The position numbers and the translations under genes were made by a program. The notes below the pieces were generated by a model. That model was not told the origin of the DNA. It searched no databases and worked only from the letters and a program-made list of their open reading frames with translations. Below are positions 27,014 to 36,630 of a stretch of 64,000 nucleotides of DNA, piece by piece. The stretch is from Streptomyces sp. NBC_00554. Its GTDB lineage: Bacteria > Actinomycetota > Actinomycetes > Streptomycetales > Streptomycetaceae. The stretch covers positions 7,688,001 through 7,752,000 of the forward strand of contig NZ_CP107799.1 of assembly GCF_041431135.1 (NCBI RefSeq), given 5' to 3'. Every line of letters starts with the position of its first letter. The stretch's first letter is position 1.

Positions 27014-28056
27014 CCGGACGTGCATCACTGCGGCTGAGCAGGCTGCGCCGGGTGACCCCCGACGGCCGCGGCGGCAAGCCGCGCCGCCGCGGCACCCAGC
27101 CCAAGGTCGTCGCCCTCGGCGGTGGCATGGGCCTGTCCGCCTCGCTCGCCGCACTGCGCCGGATCACCGGCGACCTCACCGCCGTGGTCACCGTGGCCGA
27201 CGACGGCGGCTCCAGCGGGCGCCTGCGCGACGAGCTGGGCGTGCTCCCGCCCGGCGACCTGCGCAAGGCCCTGGCCGCGCTGTGCGGCGACGACGACTGG
27301 GGCCAGACCTGGGCCCGGGTCATCCAGCACCGCTTCCAGTCCAAGGGCGACCTGCACGAGCACGCGGTCGGCAATCTGCTGATCGTCGCCCTGTGGGAGC
27401 AGCTCGGCGACCATGTCCAGGCCCTTGACCTGGTCGGCAGGCTCCTTGGCGCGCACGGCCGCGTGCTGCCGATGTCCGCAGTTCCCCTGGAGCTCCAGGC
27501 TCTGGTCAAGGGGCACGATCCGGACAGGCCCGACGACATCGACACCGTGCGCGGCCAGGCCACCGTGGCGCTCACGCCCGGTGAGGTGCAGTCCGTGCAC
27601 GTCGTGCCGCACGACCCGCCCGCCGTCCCCGAGGCCGTGGCGGCGGTCCTCGACGCGGACTGGGTGGTGCTCGGACCGGGCTCCTGGTTCTCCTCGGTGA
27701 TCCCGCATCTGCTCGTGCCCGAACTGCTCGACGCGCTCATCCAGACGAAGGCGCGCCGGGTACTCTCCCTGAACCTCGCCCCGCAGCCCGGAGAAACCGA
27801 TGGCTTCTCTCCGCAGCGTCATTTGGAGGTTTTGGGACGACACGCCCCTAAACTCGCCCTGGACGTGGTGCTGGCCGACGAGGCCGCCGTGCCCGACCGC
27901 GACTTGCTCACCGATGCCGCCAAGCGGCTCGGCGCCGCGGTCGAGCTGGCGCCGGTGGCCCGGACCGATGGATCTCCGCGGCACGACCCGGAGCTGTTGG
28001 CCGCCGCGTACGACCGTATTTTTCGGATGCATGGAAGGATCGGCCCATGGCGATGA
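27010..28056 (+). CDS. yvcK: YvcK family gluconeogenesis factor
   Basis: Member of the CofD/YvcK family, which binds UDP-GlcNAc-type nucleotides and affects carbon partitioning and cell-wall synthesis in Bacillus and mycobacteria (CuvA). The 348 residues show the glycine-rich VVALGGGMGLSASLAALRR, TVADDGGSSGRLRDELGVLP, GDLRKALAAL, HAVGNLLIVALWEQ and DWVVLGPGSWFSSVIPHLLV. A basic 30-residue N-terminus (LRRVTPDGRGGKPRRRGTQP) precedes the domain. ATG 27010 overlaps the rapZ stop (ATGA). The gene overlaps whiA by 10 bp, so the four genes uvrC-rapZ-yvcK-whiA are one translationally coupled chain. Confidence 0.95.
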   Translation: MTGRASLRLSRLRRVTPDGRGGKPRRRGTQPKVVALGGGMGLSASLAALRRITGDLTAVVTVADDGGSSGRLRDELGVLPPGDLRKALAALCGDDDWGQTWARVIQHRFQSKGDLHEHAVGNLLIVALWEQLGDHVQALDLVGRLLGAHGRVLPMSAVPLELQALVKGHDPDRPDDIDTVRGQATVALTPGEVQSVHVVPHDPPAVPEAVAAVLDADWVVLGPGSWFSSVIPHLLVPELLDALIQTKARRVLSLNLAPQPGETDGFSPQRHLEVLGRHAPKLALDVVLADEAAVPDRDLLTDAAKRLGAAVELAPVARTDGSPRHDPELLAAAYDRIFRMHGRIGPWR

Positions 28057-29036
28057 CGGCAGCGGTGAAGGACGAGATTTCCCGGCTCCCCGTCACCCGG
28101 ACCTGCTGCAGAAAGGCGGAGGTCTCCGCCATTCTGCGGTTCGCCGGCGGCCTCCACCTGGTGAGCGGCCGGATTGTGATCGAGGCGGAGCTGGACACCG
28201 CGATGGCGGCGCGCCGGTTGAAGCGGGACATTCTGGAGATCTTCGGCCACAGCTCCGAACTGATCGTGATGGCGCCCGGCGGGCTGCGCCGCGGCTCCCG
28301 CTATGTCGTACGCGTTGTCGCGGGCGGCGACCAGCTGGCCCGCCAGACGGGACTCGTGGACGGCCGCGGACGCCCGATCCGAGGCCTGCCCCCGCAGGTG
28401 GTCTCGGGGGCCACCTGCGACGCCGAGGCGGCCTGGCGCGGGGCGTTCCTGGCGCACGGCTCGCTCACCGAGCCGGGCCGCTCGTCCTCCCTGGAGGTCA
28501 CCTGCCCCGGCCCCGAGGCAGCGCTCGCCCTGGTCGGCGCGGCGCGCAGGCTCCAGATCGCGGGCAAGGCCCGCGAGGTCCGCGGCGTGGACCGCGTGGT
28601 CGTACGGGACGGAGACGCGATCGGGGCGCTGCTCACCCGGCTCGGCGCCCATGAGTCGGTGCTGGCCTGGGAGGAGCGGCGGATGCGCCGCGAGGTCCGC
28701 GCCACGGCGAACCGGCTGGCCAACTTCGACGACGCCAACCTGCGCCGCTCGGCCCGTGCCGCCGTCGCCGCGGGCGCCCGTGTGCAGCGCGCCCTGGAGA
28801 TCCTCGCCGACGAGGTGCCGGAGCACCTCGCGGCCGCCGGACGACTGCGTATGGAGCACAAGCAGGCCTCGCTCGAGGAGCTGGGCGCGCTCGCCGACCC
28901 GCCGCTGACCAAGGACGCCGTCGCAGGCCGTATCCGCCGGCTGCTCGCGATGGCCGACAAGAAGGCCCAGGACCTGGGCATCCCCGGGACGGAGTCGAGC
29001 CTCACCGAGGAGATGGCGGACAACATGGCCGTCTGA
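28047..29036 (+). CDS. whiA: Sporulation transcription factor WhiA
   Basis: DNA-binding protein required in Streptomyces for aerial-hypha septation, acting together with WhiB; conserved in Gram-positives generally. The 329 residues combine an inactive LAGLIDADG-like fold (VKDEISRLPVTRTCCRKAEV, ILRFAGGLHL, GAFLAHGSLTEPGRSSSLEV) with a C-terminal helix-turn-helix (LRMEHKQASLEELGALADPP, then LTKDAVAGRIRRLLAMAD). ATG GCG ATG gives two near-equal starts (28047 and 28053), overlapping the yvcK stop. It is the last gene of the chain and is followed by a strong terminator. Confidence 0.96.
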   Translation: MAMTAAVKDEISRLPVTRTCCRKAEVSAILRFAGGLHLVSGRIVIEAELDTAMAARRLKRDILEIFGHSSELIVMAPGGLRRGSRYVVRVVAGGDQLARQTGLVDGRGRPIRGLPPQVVSGATCDAEAAWRGAFLAHGSLTEPGRSSSLEVTCPGPEAALALVGAARRLQIAGKAREVRGVDRVVVRDGDAIGALLTRLGAHESVLAWEERRMRREVRATANRLANFDDANLRRSARAAVAAGARVQRALEILADEVPEHLAAAGRLRMEHKQASLEELGALADPPLTKDAVAGRIRRLLAMADKKAQDLGIPGTESSLTEEMADNMAV

Positions 29037-29130
29037 GGCCGTGCGGACAGCCTGATGGCCTGGTCCTGAGCGGAGGGCACAGCGCCCTCGTGGACAACTG
29101 GCCGGGACGGGCGTGCAGTTCACGCCGGAA

Positions 29131-29165
29131 GCCGCTGGTGCCGATTCGGGCACCAGCGGCTTTTT
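29131..29165 (+). terminator. Intrinsic terminator after whiA
   Basis: Perfect 12-bp stem GCCGCTGGTGCC (29131-29142) with 29149-29160, 6-base loop, then TTTTT (29161-29165): a textbook intrinsic terminator 95 bp after the whiA stop. Confidence 0.93.
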
Positions 29166-29256
29166 GCCTCTCTTTGATGCCGTCTTGACATGATCATGGA
29201 GCGTGACCAGCCTGGCGTCTGCGCACAGATGTGCCGGACAACTGCAAGGGGGGCTC

Positions 29257-32211
29257 ATGAGACGAAGAGCGAGATCGATCCTCGCCGTCGCAGCACTCAT
29301 GCTGGGCGGGGCGAGCTTGGCGCCCATCGCTCAAGCGGACAACGGCAGTTCGGCCGACCCGGCCGCGGACGCCGTGAAGGTGTTCCGCGCCGATGTCACA
29401 AAGGAGCAGGTACCCCTGCTGCTGGCGGCCGGTCAGGACGCACACGAACTCGGCGAGCAGGTACCGCAGAAGGGCACCGCCGAGGTCGAGGTCTACCTCA
29501 CCGACAAGCAGGCGGAGCAACTGGAGGACAAGGGCGTCGACCTCGCCGAGCACAAGGTCTCGGCGAAGGCGCTGGCGCGGGTGGCGGCCGCGGGGGACGG
29601 CGTGTACCGCCCGTACAGCGGAGCGGGCAATCTCCAGGAGGAGATCGTCAAGACCGGCCAGGCCCACCCCGACCTCACCAAGGTCGTCTCCATCGGAAAG
29701 ACCCTCCAGGGGCAGGACATCCTGGCGCTCAAGCTCACCAAGGGCGCCAAGAAGACCAAGGACGGCGCCAAGCCCTCCGTGCTGTACATGTCCAACCAGC
29801 ACGCCCGTGAGTGGATCACGCCCGAGATGACACGGCGTCTGATGCACTACTACCTGGACAACTACTCGACGAACAAGCGCATCAAGAAGATCGTCGACTC
29901 GACCGAGCTCTGGTTCGTCATCTCCGCCAACCCCGACGGCTACGACTTCACGTTCGACGCCGCCGGCGACCGCCAGTGGCGCAAGAACATGCGTGACGTG
30001 AACGGCGACGGCGTCATCACCACCGGCGACGGCGTCGACCTCAACCGCAACTTCGCCTACAAGTGGGGCTACGACGACGAGGGTTCGTCGCCCACCCCCA
30101 CCAGCCAGACGTACCGCGGCGCGAGCGCAGGCTCCGAGCCCGAGACCAAGGCACTCGACGCCTTCGAGAAGCGCATCGGCTTCACGTACGGCATCAACTA
30201 CCACTCCGCGGCCGAACTGATCCTCTACGGAGTCGGCTGGCAGGTGGCGACCCCGAGCCCGGACGACGTGCTGTACGAGGCACTTGCCGGTACACCCGAG
30301 AACCCCGCGATCCCCGGCTACCACCCGCAGGTCTCCTCCGAGCTGTACACGACCAACGGTGAGGCCGACGGCCACGCGTCCAACGTCAACGGCCTGGCGA
30401 TGTTCACTCCCGAGATGTCGACCTGCCAGACCGCGTCGAACATCGACCCGAACGACGCCTGGAACGCGGCCGACTGCGAGTCGATCTTCACCTTCCCGGA
30501 CGACGAGAAGCTGATCCAGCAGGAGTTCGCGAAGAACGTCCCGTTCGCGCTCTCCGTCGCCGAGACCGCGGTCCACCCCGACCAGTCGACCTCCTCGGCG
30601 GTCGGCCTCGACGCAGCCGACTTCACGCCGGCCGCCTTCTCGACCTCGTACTCGCGCGGCGCCGACCAGGAGGTCTCCGTCGTCGTCCGGAAGTCCGTAC
30701 GCGACAAGGAGCTCAAGTACCGCGTCAACGGCGGCCGTACGTGGGACCAGGCGCTCAAGCCGTGGAAGGGCGGCGAGACCTTCGGAGGCGAGGACAACCT
30801 CTACTTCGACGAGTACCGCGCCCTCGTCCAGGACGGCGTCCCGGGCGACAAGGTCGAGGTCTGGTTCACCGGAGAGACGAAGAGCGGAAAGCCCACCTCC
30901 AGTGAGCACTTCACGTACACCATCGCCGAACGGCCCCGCGCCGACACCCTTGTGATCGCCGAGGAGACCGTCACCGCCACCCAGACCCAGGCGTACGTCG
31001 ACGCGCTCAAGGCCAACGGCCGCAAGCCCCTCGTCTGGGACGTCGCGGCGCTGGGAGCACCCGACGCGCTCGGCGTGCTCGGCCACTTCAAGACGGTCGT
31101 CCACTACACGGGCGCCGACCGGCCGGGTTACACCACCCAGCTTCAGCTGCGCGCCTATCTCAACGAGGGCGGCAAGCTGATCGAGGCCGGCGAGCAGGCG
31201 GGCGGCACCGTCGCACTTCCGGGCGCTCTGACGAACGACTTCAGCCAGTACTACCTGGGCGCCTACTCCCGTACGACCACTCCCGGGGCCACGGCCTTCA
31301 CCGGGTCCGGCAAGCTCGCGGGCGCCGCCGGAGCGCTCGGTGACGCACCCGGCAACCCGCTCAACGCGGCGGGGGCCTACAGCGTCACCTCGGACACCCT
31401 GCCCGCGGCGACGTTCCCCCAGTTCACGAGCGCGGGAGCGGGACAGTACCCGGGGACCGTCAATCCGTACGGCCCCTACGAAGGCGCGTCCATGGCGGCC
31501 GTCACCCATTCCGACTACGCCTGGAACCGCCTCACCCGCACCATCGACCTCACCGGGGTGAGCGCGGCCGACGCGCCCACGCTGCGCACGCAGCTCCTGT
31601 GGGACACCGAGGAGGCGTACGACCACGCCGTGCTGGAAGCGCACACGGCCGGGGCCGACGACTGGACCACGCTCCCGGAGAAGGGCGGCGCCACCAGCAC
31701 CGCCGTTCCCGCGGAGTGCGAAGCCGGTTTCTTCATGCAGGGGCATCCCGCCCTCGCCCGCTATCTGACCCTGGGCGCGGGCGCCTGCACGCCCACCGGC
31801 ACCAGCGGCTCCTGGAACAGCTTCACCGGAGCCTCCGACGGATGGCAGGAGGTCAACTTCGACCTCTCCGCGTACGCCGGAAAGACGGTTGAGGTGTCGC
31901 TGAGCTACATCACCGACCCGGGCTCGGGCGGTCACGGAGTTCTCGCCGACAACGCCACCGTCGTCATCGGCGGCGCGGCCGGCGCGGTCGAGGGCTTCGA
32001 GACCTCGCTCGGCGCCTGGAGCGTCCCCGGACCGCCCGCGGGCAGCCCGGCGGTCGTCCAGGACTGGGGGCTCTCCGGTGAGCTCTTCAAGACGTACGGA
32101 GCGGTCACCACGGACGACACCGTGCTGCTGGGCTTCGGCCTGGAGCACGTCACCGCGGCGGCCGACCGCACGGCCCTCATCGGGAAGGCGCTTGCCGCGC
32201 TGAGCAGCTGA
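29257..32211 (+). CDS. Secreted zinc carboxypeptidase, M14 family, with C-terminal extension
   Basis: Exported metallocarboxypeptidase, 984 residues, much longer than the classical S. griseus enzyme. The signal peptide (MRRRARSILAVAALMLGGAS, cleavage after AQA) is clear. The M14 domain (about 125-440) has Zn ligands in NQHAREWITPE (HxxE) and INYHSAAE (third His), substrate Arg/Asn in VDLNRNFAYKWG, and a catalytic Glu probably in MFTPEMSTC. The later part holds a type-1 glutamine-amidotransferase-like stretch (ADTLVIAEETVTATQTQAYV) and a terminal domain like that of M6 immune-inhibitor peptidases (GWQEVNFDLSAYAGKTVEVS). ATG 29257 follows AAGGGGGG. Likely role: extracellular peptide degradation. 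Monocistronic, between two terminators. Confidence 0.92.
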   Translation: MRRRARSILAVAALMLGGASLAPIAQADNGSSADPAADAVKVFRADVTKEQVPLLLAAGQDAHELGEQVPQKGTAEVEVYLTDKQAEQLEDKGVDLAEHKVSAKALARVAAAGDGVYRPYSGAGNLQEEIVKTGQAHPDLTKVVSIGKTLQGQDILALKLTKGAKKTKDGAKPSVLYMSNQHAREWITPEMTRRLMHYYLDNYSTNKRIKKIVDSTELWFVISANPDGYDFTFDAAGDRQWRKNMRDVNGDGVITTGDGVDLNRNFAYKWGYDDEGSSPTPTSQTYRGASAGSEPETKALDAFEKRIGFTYGINYHSAAELILYGVGWQVATPSPDDVLYEALAGTPENPAIPGYHPQVSSELYTTNGEADGHASNVNGLAMFTPEMSTCQTASNIDPNDAWNAADCESIFTFPDDEKLIQQEFAKNVPFALSVAETAVHPDQSTSSAVGLDAADFTPAAFSTSYSRGADQEVSVVVRKSVRDKELKYRVNGGRTWDQALKPWKGGETFGGEDNLYFDEYRALVQDGVPGDKVEVWFTGETKSGKPTSSEHFTYTIAERPRADTLVIAEETVTATQTQAYVDALKANGRKPLVWDVAALGAPDALGVLGHFKTVVHYTGADRPGYTTQLQLRAYLNEGGKLIEAGEQAGGTVALPGALTNDFSQYYLGAYSRTTTPGATAFTGSGKLAGAAGALGDAPGNPLNAAGAYSVTSDTLPAATFPQFTSAGAGQYPGTVNPYGPYEGASMAAVTHSDYAWNRLTRTIDLTGVSAADAPTLRTQLLWDTEEAYDHAVLEAHTAGADDWTTLPEKGGATSTAVPAECEAGFFMQGHPALARYLTLGAGACTPTGTSGSWNSFTGASDGWQEVNFDLSAYAGKTVEVSLSYITDPGSGGHGVLADNATVVIGGAAGAVEGFETSLGAWSVPGPPAGSPAVVQDWGLSGELFKTYGAVTTDDTVLLGFGLEHVTAAADRTALIGKALAALSS

Positions 32212-32239
32212 CTCTGCGTGACAATCGCATGAACATGGC

Positions 32240-32277
32240 GGGCGGTCCGTACCCCTACTGGTGGGTACGGACCGCCC
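32240..32277 (+). terminator. GC-rich hairpin terminator after the carboxypeptidase gene
   Basis: Perfect 15-bp stem (GGGCGGTCCGTACCC, 32240-32254, with 32263-32277) and 8-base loop, 28 bp past the stop; no T run, as is common in Streptomyces. Confidence 0.85.
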
Positions 32278-32402
32278 TGCCGTGTATGGGCCGACTCGAT
32301 GTCACCCCGGGGGCCTCAGGGAGGTAGGGTCGTAGCCGGTCGGGGACATCCCATACAACTCGCCGACATCTGAGTCGGCGTACCTAACGAGGAGATCGGT
32401 TC

Positions 32403-33413
<1,011 letters not shown>

Positions 33414-33445
33414 GTCCCAGAGCCAGGCACCTCGATGTGACCACG

Positions 33446-33480
33446 GGGCCCGGGCAGCGCGAGCCGCGCTGCCCGGGCCC
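33446..33480 (+). terminator. Hairpin between gap and pgk
   Basis: Perfect 15-bp stem (33446-33460 with 33466-33480; GGGCCCGGGCAGCGC) and 5-base loop, no T run. It may terminate most gap transcripts or protect their 3' end; pgk begins 61 bp later. Confidence 0.85.
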
Positions 33481-33541
33481 TGCGGCACGTACTGATCGAT
33501 CAGCCCTCTCGGATCGAAAGAGCCTCCCTAGGAGTCCACTT

Positions 33542-34753
33542 ATGAAGACGATCGACGAACTTCTCGCCGAAGGCGTGGACGGCAAGCGGGTCTTCGTCCG
33601 CGCCGATCTGAACGTGCCGCTCGCCGACGGCCTCATCACCGACGACGGCCGCATCCGCGCCGTCCTGCCGACCGTCAAGGCCCTCGTGGACGCGGGCGCC
33701 AAGGTGGTCGTCGCCTCGCACCTGGGCCGCCCCAAGGGCGCCCCGGACCCGGCGTTCTCCCTGCTGCAGCCCGCCGAGCGGCTCGCCGAACTCCTCGGCG
33801 CCCCCGTCGCGTTCGCCCAGGACACCATCGGCCCCGCCGCCCACGACGCGGTGAACGGCCTCCAGCCCGGCCAGGTCGCGGTCATCGAGAACCTGCGCTT
33901 CAACGCCGGCGAGACGTCCAAGGACGACACCGAGCGCGGCGAGTTCGCCGACCAGCTCGCGGCCCTGGCCGATGTCTACGTAGGCGACGGTTTCGGTGCC
34001 GTGCACCGCAAGCACGCCTCCGTGTACGACCTCCCGGCGCGCCTTCCGCACTACGCGGGCTACCTCATCGCCACCGAGGTCGGCGTCCTGAAGAAGCTCA
34101 CCGAGGACGTCCGGCGCCCCTATGTGGTCGCGCTCGGCGGCTCCAAGGTCTCCGACAAGCTCGCCGTCATCGACCAGCTGCTCGGCAAGGCCGACAAGCT
34201 GCTCATCGGCGGCGGCATGGCCTTCACCTTCCTCAAGGCGAAGGGGTACGAGATCGGCGCCTCCCTGGTCCAGGAGGACCAGCTGCCCGCCGTCACCGAG
34301 TACGTCGAGCGCGCGGAGAAGAACGGCGTCGAGCTGCTCGTCCCGGTCGACGTCGTGGTCGCGGCCCAGTTCCCCGACCTGAAGACCAAGGCTCCGTCCA
34401 ACCCGACCACCGTCGCCGCGGACGCCATCCCGGCCGACCAGATGGGCCTGGACATCGGTCCCGAGTCCCGCAAGCTGTACGCCTCGAAGCTCACCGACGC
34501 GGCCACCGTCTTCTGGAACGGCCCGATGGGCGTCTTCGAGCACCCCGACTATGCCGAGGGCACCAAGGCGGTCGCCCAGGCCCTTCTCGACTCCCCGGCC
34601 TTCACAGTCGTCGGCGGTGGCGACTCCGCCGCGGCCGTCCGCATCCTGGGCTTCGACGAGACGGCATTCGGCCACATTTCGACCGGCGGCGGCGCCTCCC
34701 TCGAATACCTCGAGGGCAAGACGCTCCCCGGCCTCGCCGCACTGGAGGACTGA
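33542..34753 (+). CDS. pgk: Phosphoglycerate kinase
   Basis: Transfers phosphate from 1,3-bisphosphoglycerate to ADP. The 403 residues show the signature RVFVRADLNVPLADG, SHLGRPKG, VIENLRFNAGETSKD, GDGFGAVHRKHASV, ALGGSKVSDKLAVIDQLL, FWNGPMGVFEHPDYAEGT and VVGGGDSAAAVRILGFDE (ATP site), all normal. ATG 33542 is preceded by TAGGAG; the open frame upstream is a shadow of gap. The substitution of DGFGAVHRKHAS for the common DAFGTAHRAHAS is a minor variant. tpiA follows after 5 bp. Confidence 0.97.
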   Translation: MKTIDELLAEGVDGKRVFVRADLNVPLADGLITDDGRIRAVLPTVKALVDAGAKVVVASHLGRPKGAPDPAFSLLQPAERLAELLGAPVAFAQDTIGPAAHDAVNGLQPGQVAVIENLRFNAGETSKDDTERGEFADQLAALADVYVGDGFGAVHRKHASVYDLPARLPHYAGYLIATEVGVLKKLTEDVRRPYVVALGGSKVSDKLAVIDQLLGKADKLLIGGGMAFTFLKAKGYEIGASLVQEDQLPAVTEYVERAEKNGVELLVPVDVVVAAQFPDLKTKAPSNPTTVAADAIPADQMGLDIGPESRKLYASKLTDAATVFWNGPMGVFEHPDYAEGTKAVAQALLDSPAFTVVGGGDSAAAVRILGFDETAFGHISTGGGASLEYLEGKTLPGLAALED

Positions 34754-34758
34754 CCTTA

Positions 34759-35535
34759 ATGAGCACGCGCACGCCGCTGATGGCGGGCAACTGGAAGATG
34801 AACCTCAACCACCTCGAGGCCATCGCGCACGTCCAGAAGCTCGCTTTCGCCCTGGCCGACAAGGACTACGAGGCCTGTGAGGTCGCCGTCCTGCCGCCCT
34901 TCACCGACCTGCGCTCCGTGCAGACCCTGGTCGACGGTGACAAGCTCAAGATCAAGTACGGCGCCCAGGACGTCTCGGCGCACGACTCCGGTGCCTACAC
35001 CGGCGAGATCTCCGGCCCGATGCTGGCCAAGCTCAAGTGCACGTACGTGGCGATCGGCCACTCCGAGCGCCGGCAGTACCACGCCGAGACCGACGAGATC
35101 GTCAACGCCAAGGTGAAGACCGCCTACAAGCACGGCCTCACCCCGATCCTGTGCGTCGGCGAGGAGCTGGACATCCGCGAGGCGGGCAACCACGTCGCGC
35201 ACACGCTCAGCCAGGTCGAGGGCGGTCTCAAGGACCTCCCGGCCGAGCAGGCCGAGTCGATCGTGATCGCGTACGAGCCCGTCTGGGCCATCGGCACCGG
35301 CAAGGTCTGCGGCTCCGACGACGCCCAGGAGGTCTGCGCGGCGATCCGTGGCAAGCTCGCCGAGCTGTACTCGCAGGAAGTGGCCGACGCCGTCCGTATC
35401 CAGTACGGCGGCTCGGTGAAGTCCGGGAACGTCGCGGAGATCATGGCGAAGCCCGACATCGACGGTGCACTGGTCGGCGGTGCCTCCCTGGACGCCGACG
35501 AGTTCGTCAAGATCGTCCGCTTCCGGGACCAGTGA
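34759..35535 (+). CDS. tpiA: Triosephosphate isomerase
   Basis: Interconverts dihydroxyacetone phosphate and glyceraldehyde-3-phosphate. The 258-residue TIM barrel shows MAGNWKMNLNH (active-site Asn, Lys), VAIGHSERRQYHAETD (catalytic His), AYEPVWAIGTGKVCGSDDAQ (catalytic Glu and flexible loop 6) and IQYGGSVKSGN. It begins 5 bp after pgk and is surely cotranscribed with it. Normal length. Confidence 0.97.
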   Translation: MSTRTPLMAGNWKMNLNHLEAIAHVQKLAFALADKDYEACEVAVLPPFTDLRSVQTLVDGDKLKIKYGAQDVSAHDSGAYTGEISGPMLAKLKCTYVAIGHSERRQYHAETDEIVNAKVKTAYKHGLTPILCVGEELDIREAGNHVAHTLSQVEGGLKDLPAEQAESIVIAYEPVWAIGTGKVCGSDDAQEVCAAIRGKLAELYSQEVADAVRIQYGGSVKSGNVAEIMAKPDIDGALVGGASLDADEFVKIVRFRDQ

Positions 35536-35588
35536 GCCGAAGGCTCGCGGCCGCGAGTATGCGGTAGCGGCGATCCGTCGTACCCTAG

Positions 35589-35620
35589 CGGGGGCCAGGT
35601 GGGCAGCCACCCGGCCCCCG
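35589..35620 (+). terminator. Hairpin between tpiA and secG
   Basis: Stem CGGGGGCC / GGCCCCCG (35589-35596 with 35613-35620), continued by GGTGG / CCACC across one A-C mismatch, 4-base loop. No T run; terminator or attenuator before secG. Confidence 0.7.
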
Positions 35621-35654
35621 TCGTCCGTCCAGATCCGAGGAAGTTGGTCCAGCC

Positions 35655-35891
35655 GTGGTTATGGGGTTCTCGATCGCCCTGATCGTCTTCAGCGGGCTGT
35701 TGATGCTGCTGGTGCTGATGCACAAGGGCAAGGGCGGCGGCCTCTCCGACATGTTCGGTGGCGGCATGCAGTCGTCCGTCGGTGGCTCCTCGGTCGCCGA
35801 GCGCAACCTCGACCGCATCACCGTGGTGATCGGTCTGCTCTGGTTCGCGTGCATTGTCACGCTCGGCATCCTGATGAAGGTCAACAACTGA
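35655..35891 (+). CDS. secG: Preprotein translocase subunit SecG
   Basis: Small membrane partner of SecYE that eases SecA-driven export. The 78 residues form two membrane helices (FSIALIVFSGLLMLLVLMHK and VVIGLLWFACIVTLGILMKV) joined by a Gly-rich loop GGGLSDMFGGGMQSSVGGSS, the standard SecG design. Start is GTG 35655 (GAGGAAG about 11 bases upstream), or the ATG two codons later. It follows tpiA as in most actinobacteria. Confidence 0.93.
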   Translation: MVMGFSIALIVFSGLLMLLVLMHKGKGGGLSDMFGGGMQSSVGGSSVAERNLDRITVVIGLLWFACIVTLGILMKVNN

Positions 35892-36061
35892 CCAACGGCC
35901 GACATTGGCCGTCCCACATCGGTACAACTGCACATTACGCACGCACTTTGCGCACGTAAGGCCCCATGTTCGGTACGCGACGTAAATCGCGACCTATCAT
36001 GGGGCTTGCGTCTAGGGGCGGGGGTGTAACTCCAATCACTGGACGCGCGTTGGGCCTTACG

Positions 36062-36106
36062 TAGACTGAGGCGCTCGCAACGAAGCGAAAACGCCGACTC
36101 GCTTCG
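36062..36106 (+). promoter_or_regulatory. Promoter -10 and leader stem-loop of the rbpA paralogue
   Basis: A -10 hexamer TAGACT (36062-36067) with a weak -35 (CTGGAC, 36039-36044, 17-bp spacer) is followed by a perfect 8-bp stem, CGAAGCGA (36081-36088) with 36099-36106, within the predicted 60-base leader. Confidence 0.5.
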
Positions 36107-36134
36107 CGGCACCATCACGCAGGGAGTTACGACC

Positions 36135-36470
36135 GTGGCAAGTGGCAACGCGATCCGAGGAAGCCGGGTCGGGGCGGGGCCGATGGGCGAGGCCGAGCGT
36201 GGCGAGTCCGCGCCGCGGCTGCGCATCTCCTTCTGGTGCTCCAACGGGCACGAGACGCAGCCCAGCTTCGCCAGCGACGCGCAGGTTCCCGACACCTGGG
36301 ACTGCCCGCGCTGCGGCTTTCCCGCCGGACAGGACCGGGACAACCCGCCGGACCCGCCGCGCACCGAGCCGTACAAGACGCACCTCGCGTACGTACGGGA
36401 GCGGCGCAGCGACGCGGACGGCGAGGCGATCCTCGCCGAGGCGCTCGCCAAACTGCGGGGCGAAATCTAG
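36135..36470 (+). CDS. RbpA-family RNA polymerase-binding protein (paralogue)
   Basis: RbpA proteins bind the principal sigma factor and RNA polymerase and stabilise open complexes in actinobacteria. The 111 residues show RGSRVGAGPMGEAERGE (basic linker), LRISFWCSNGHETQPSFASD and WDCPRCGFPAGQDRDNPPD (zinc-site positions CxxxH and CxxC), and a C-terminal sigma-interacting helix (THLAYVRERRSDADGEAILA). From memory the canonical Streptomyces RbpA has different zinc-region residues (EKGHRFEMPFSVEAEIPPEW), so this is the divergent second copy found beside the glycolytic genes. GTG 36135 follows AGGGAG. It is monocistronic, with its own promoter and hairpins downstream. Confidence 0.85.
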   Translation: MASGNAIRGSRVGAGPMGEAERGESAPRLRISFWCSNGHETQPSFASDAQVPDTWDCPRCGFPAGQDRDNPPDPPRTEPYKTHLAYVRERRSDADGEAILAEALAKLRGEI

Positions 36471-36480
36471 TAGTTGAAAA

Positions 36481-36510
36481 CCGGCCGGGTGCCCACGGGC
36501 GCCTGGCCGG
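36481..36510 (+). terminator. Hairpin after the rbpA paralogue
   Basis: Stem CCGGCCGGGTGCCC (36481-36494) with 36497-36510, 12 Watson-Crick pairs plus two G-U pairs, so a tight loop. A second 8-bp hairpin (CCGGGCCG, 36528-36535 with 36539-36546) follows. Confidence 0.75.
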
Positions 36511-36630
36511 AGCTGTTTCGCTCTCCTCCGGGCCGACACGGCCCGGGTACGCCCGGCCCGTTCGGGGTCCGAGGCGATTGTCAGTGGTGCCCTCTACGGT
36601 TCTTGAAGTGGCGGAACCGAGGGGGGCGTT

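Noticed and set aside
35892..36061. tRNA or riboswitch in the secG-rbpA paralogue gap
   Set aside because: No T-loop, cloverleaf or known aptamer core; only a loose GCCCCATG/CATGGGGC pairing is present.
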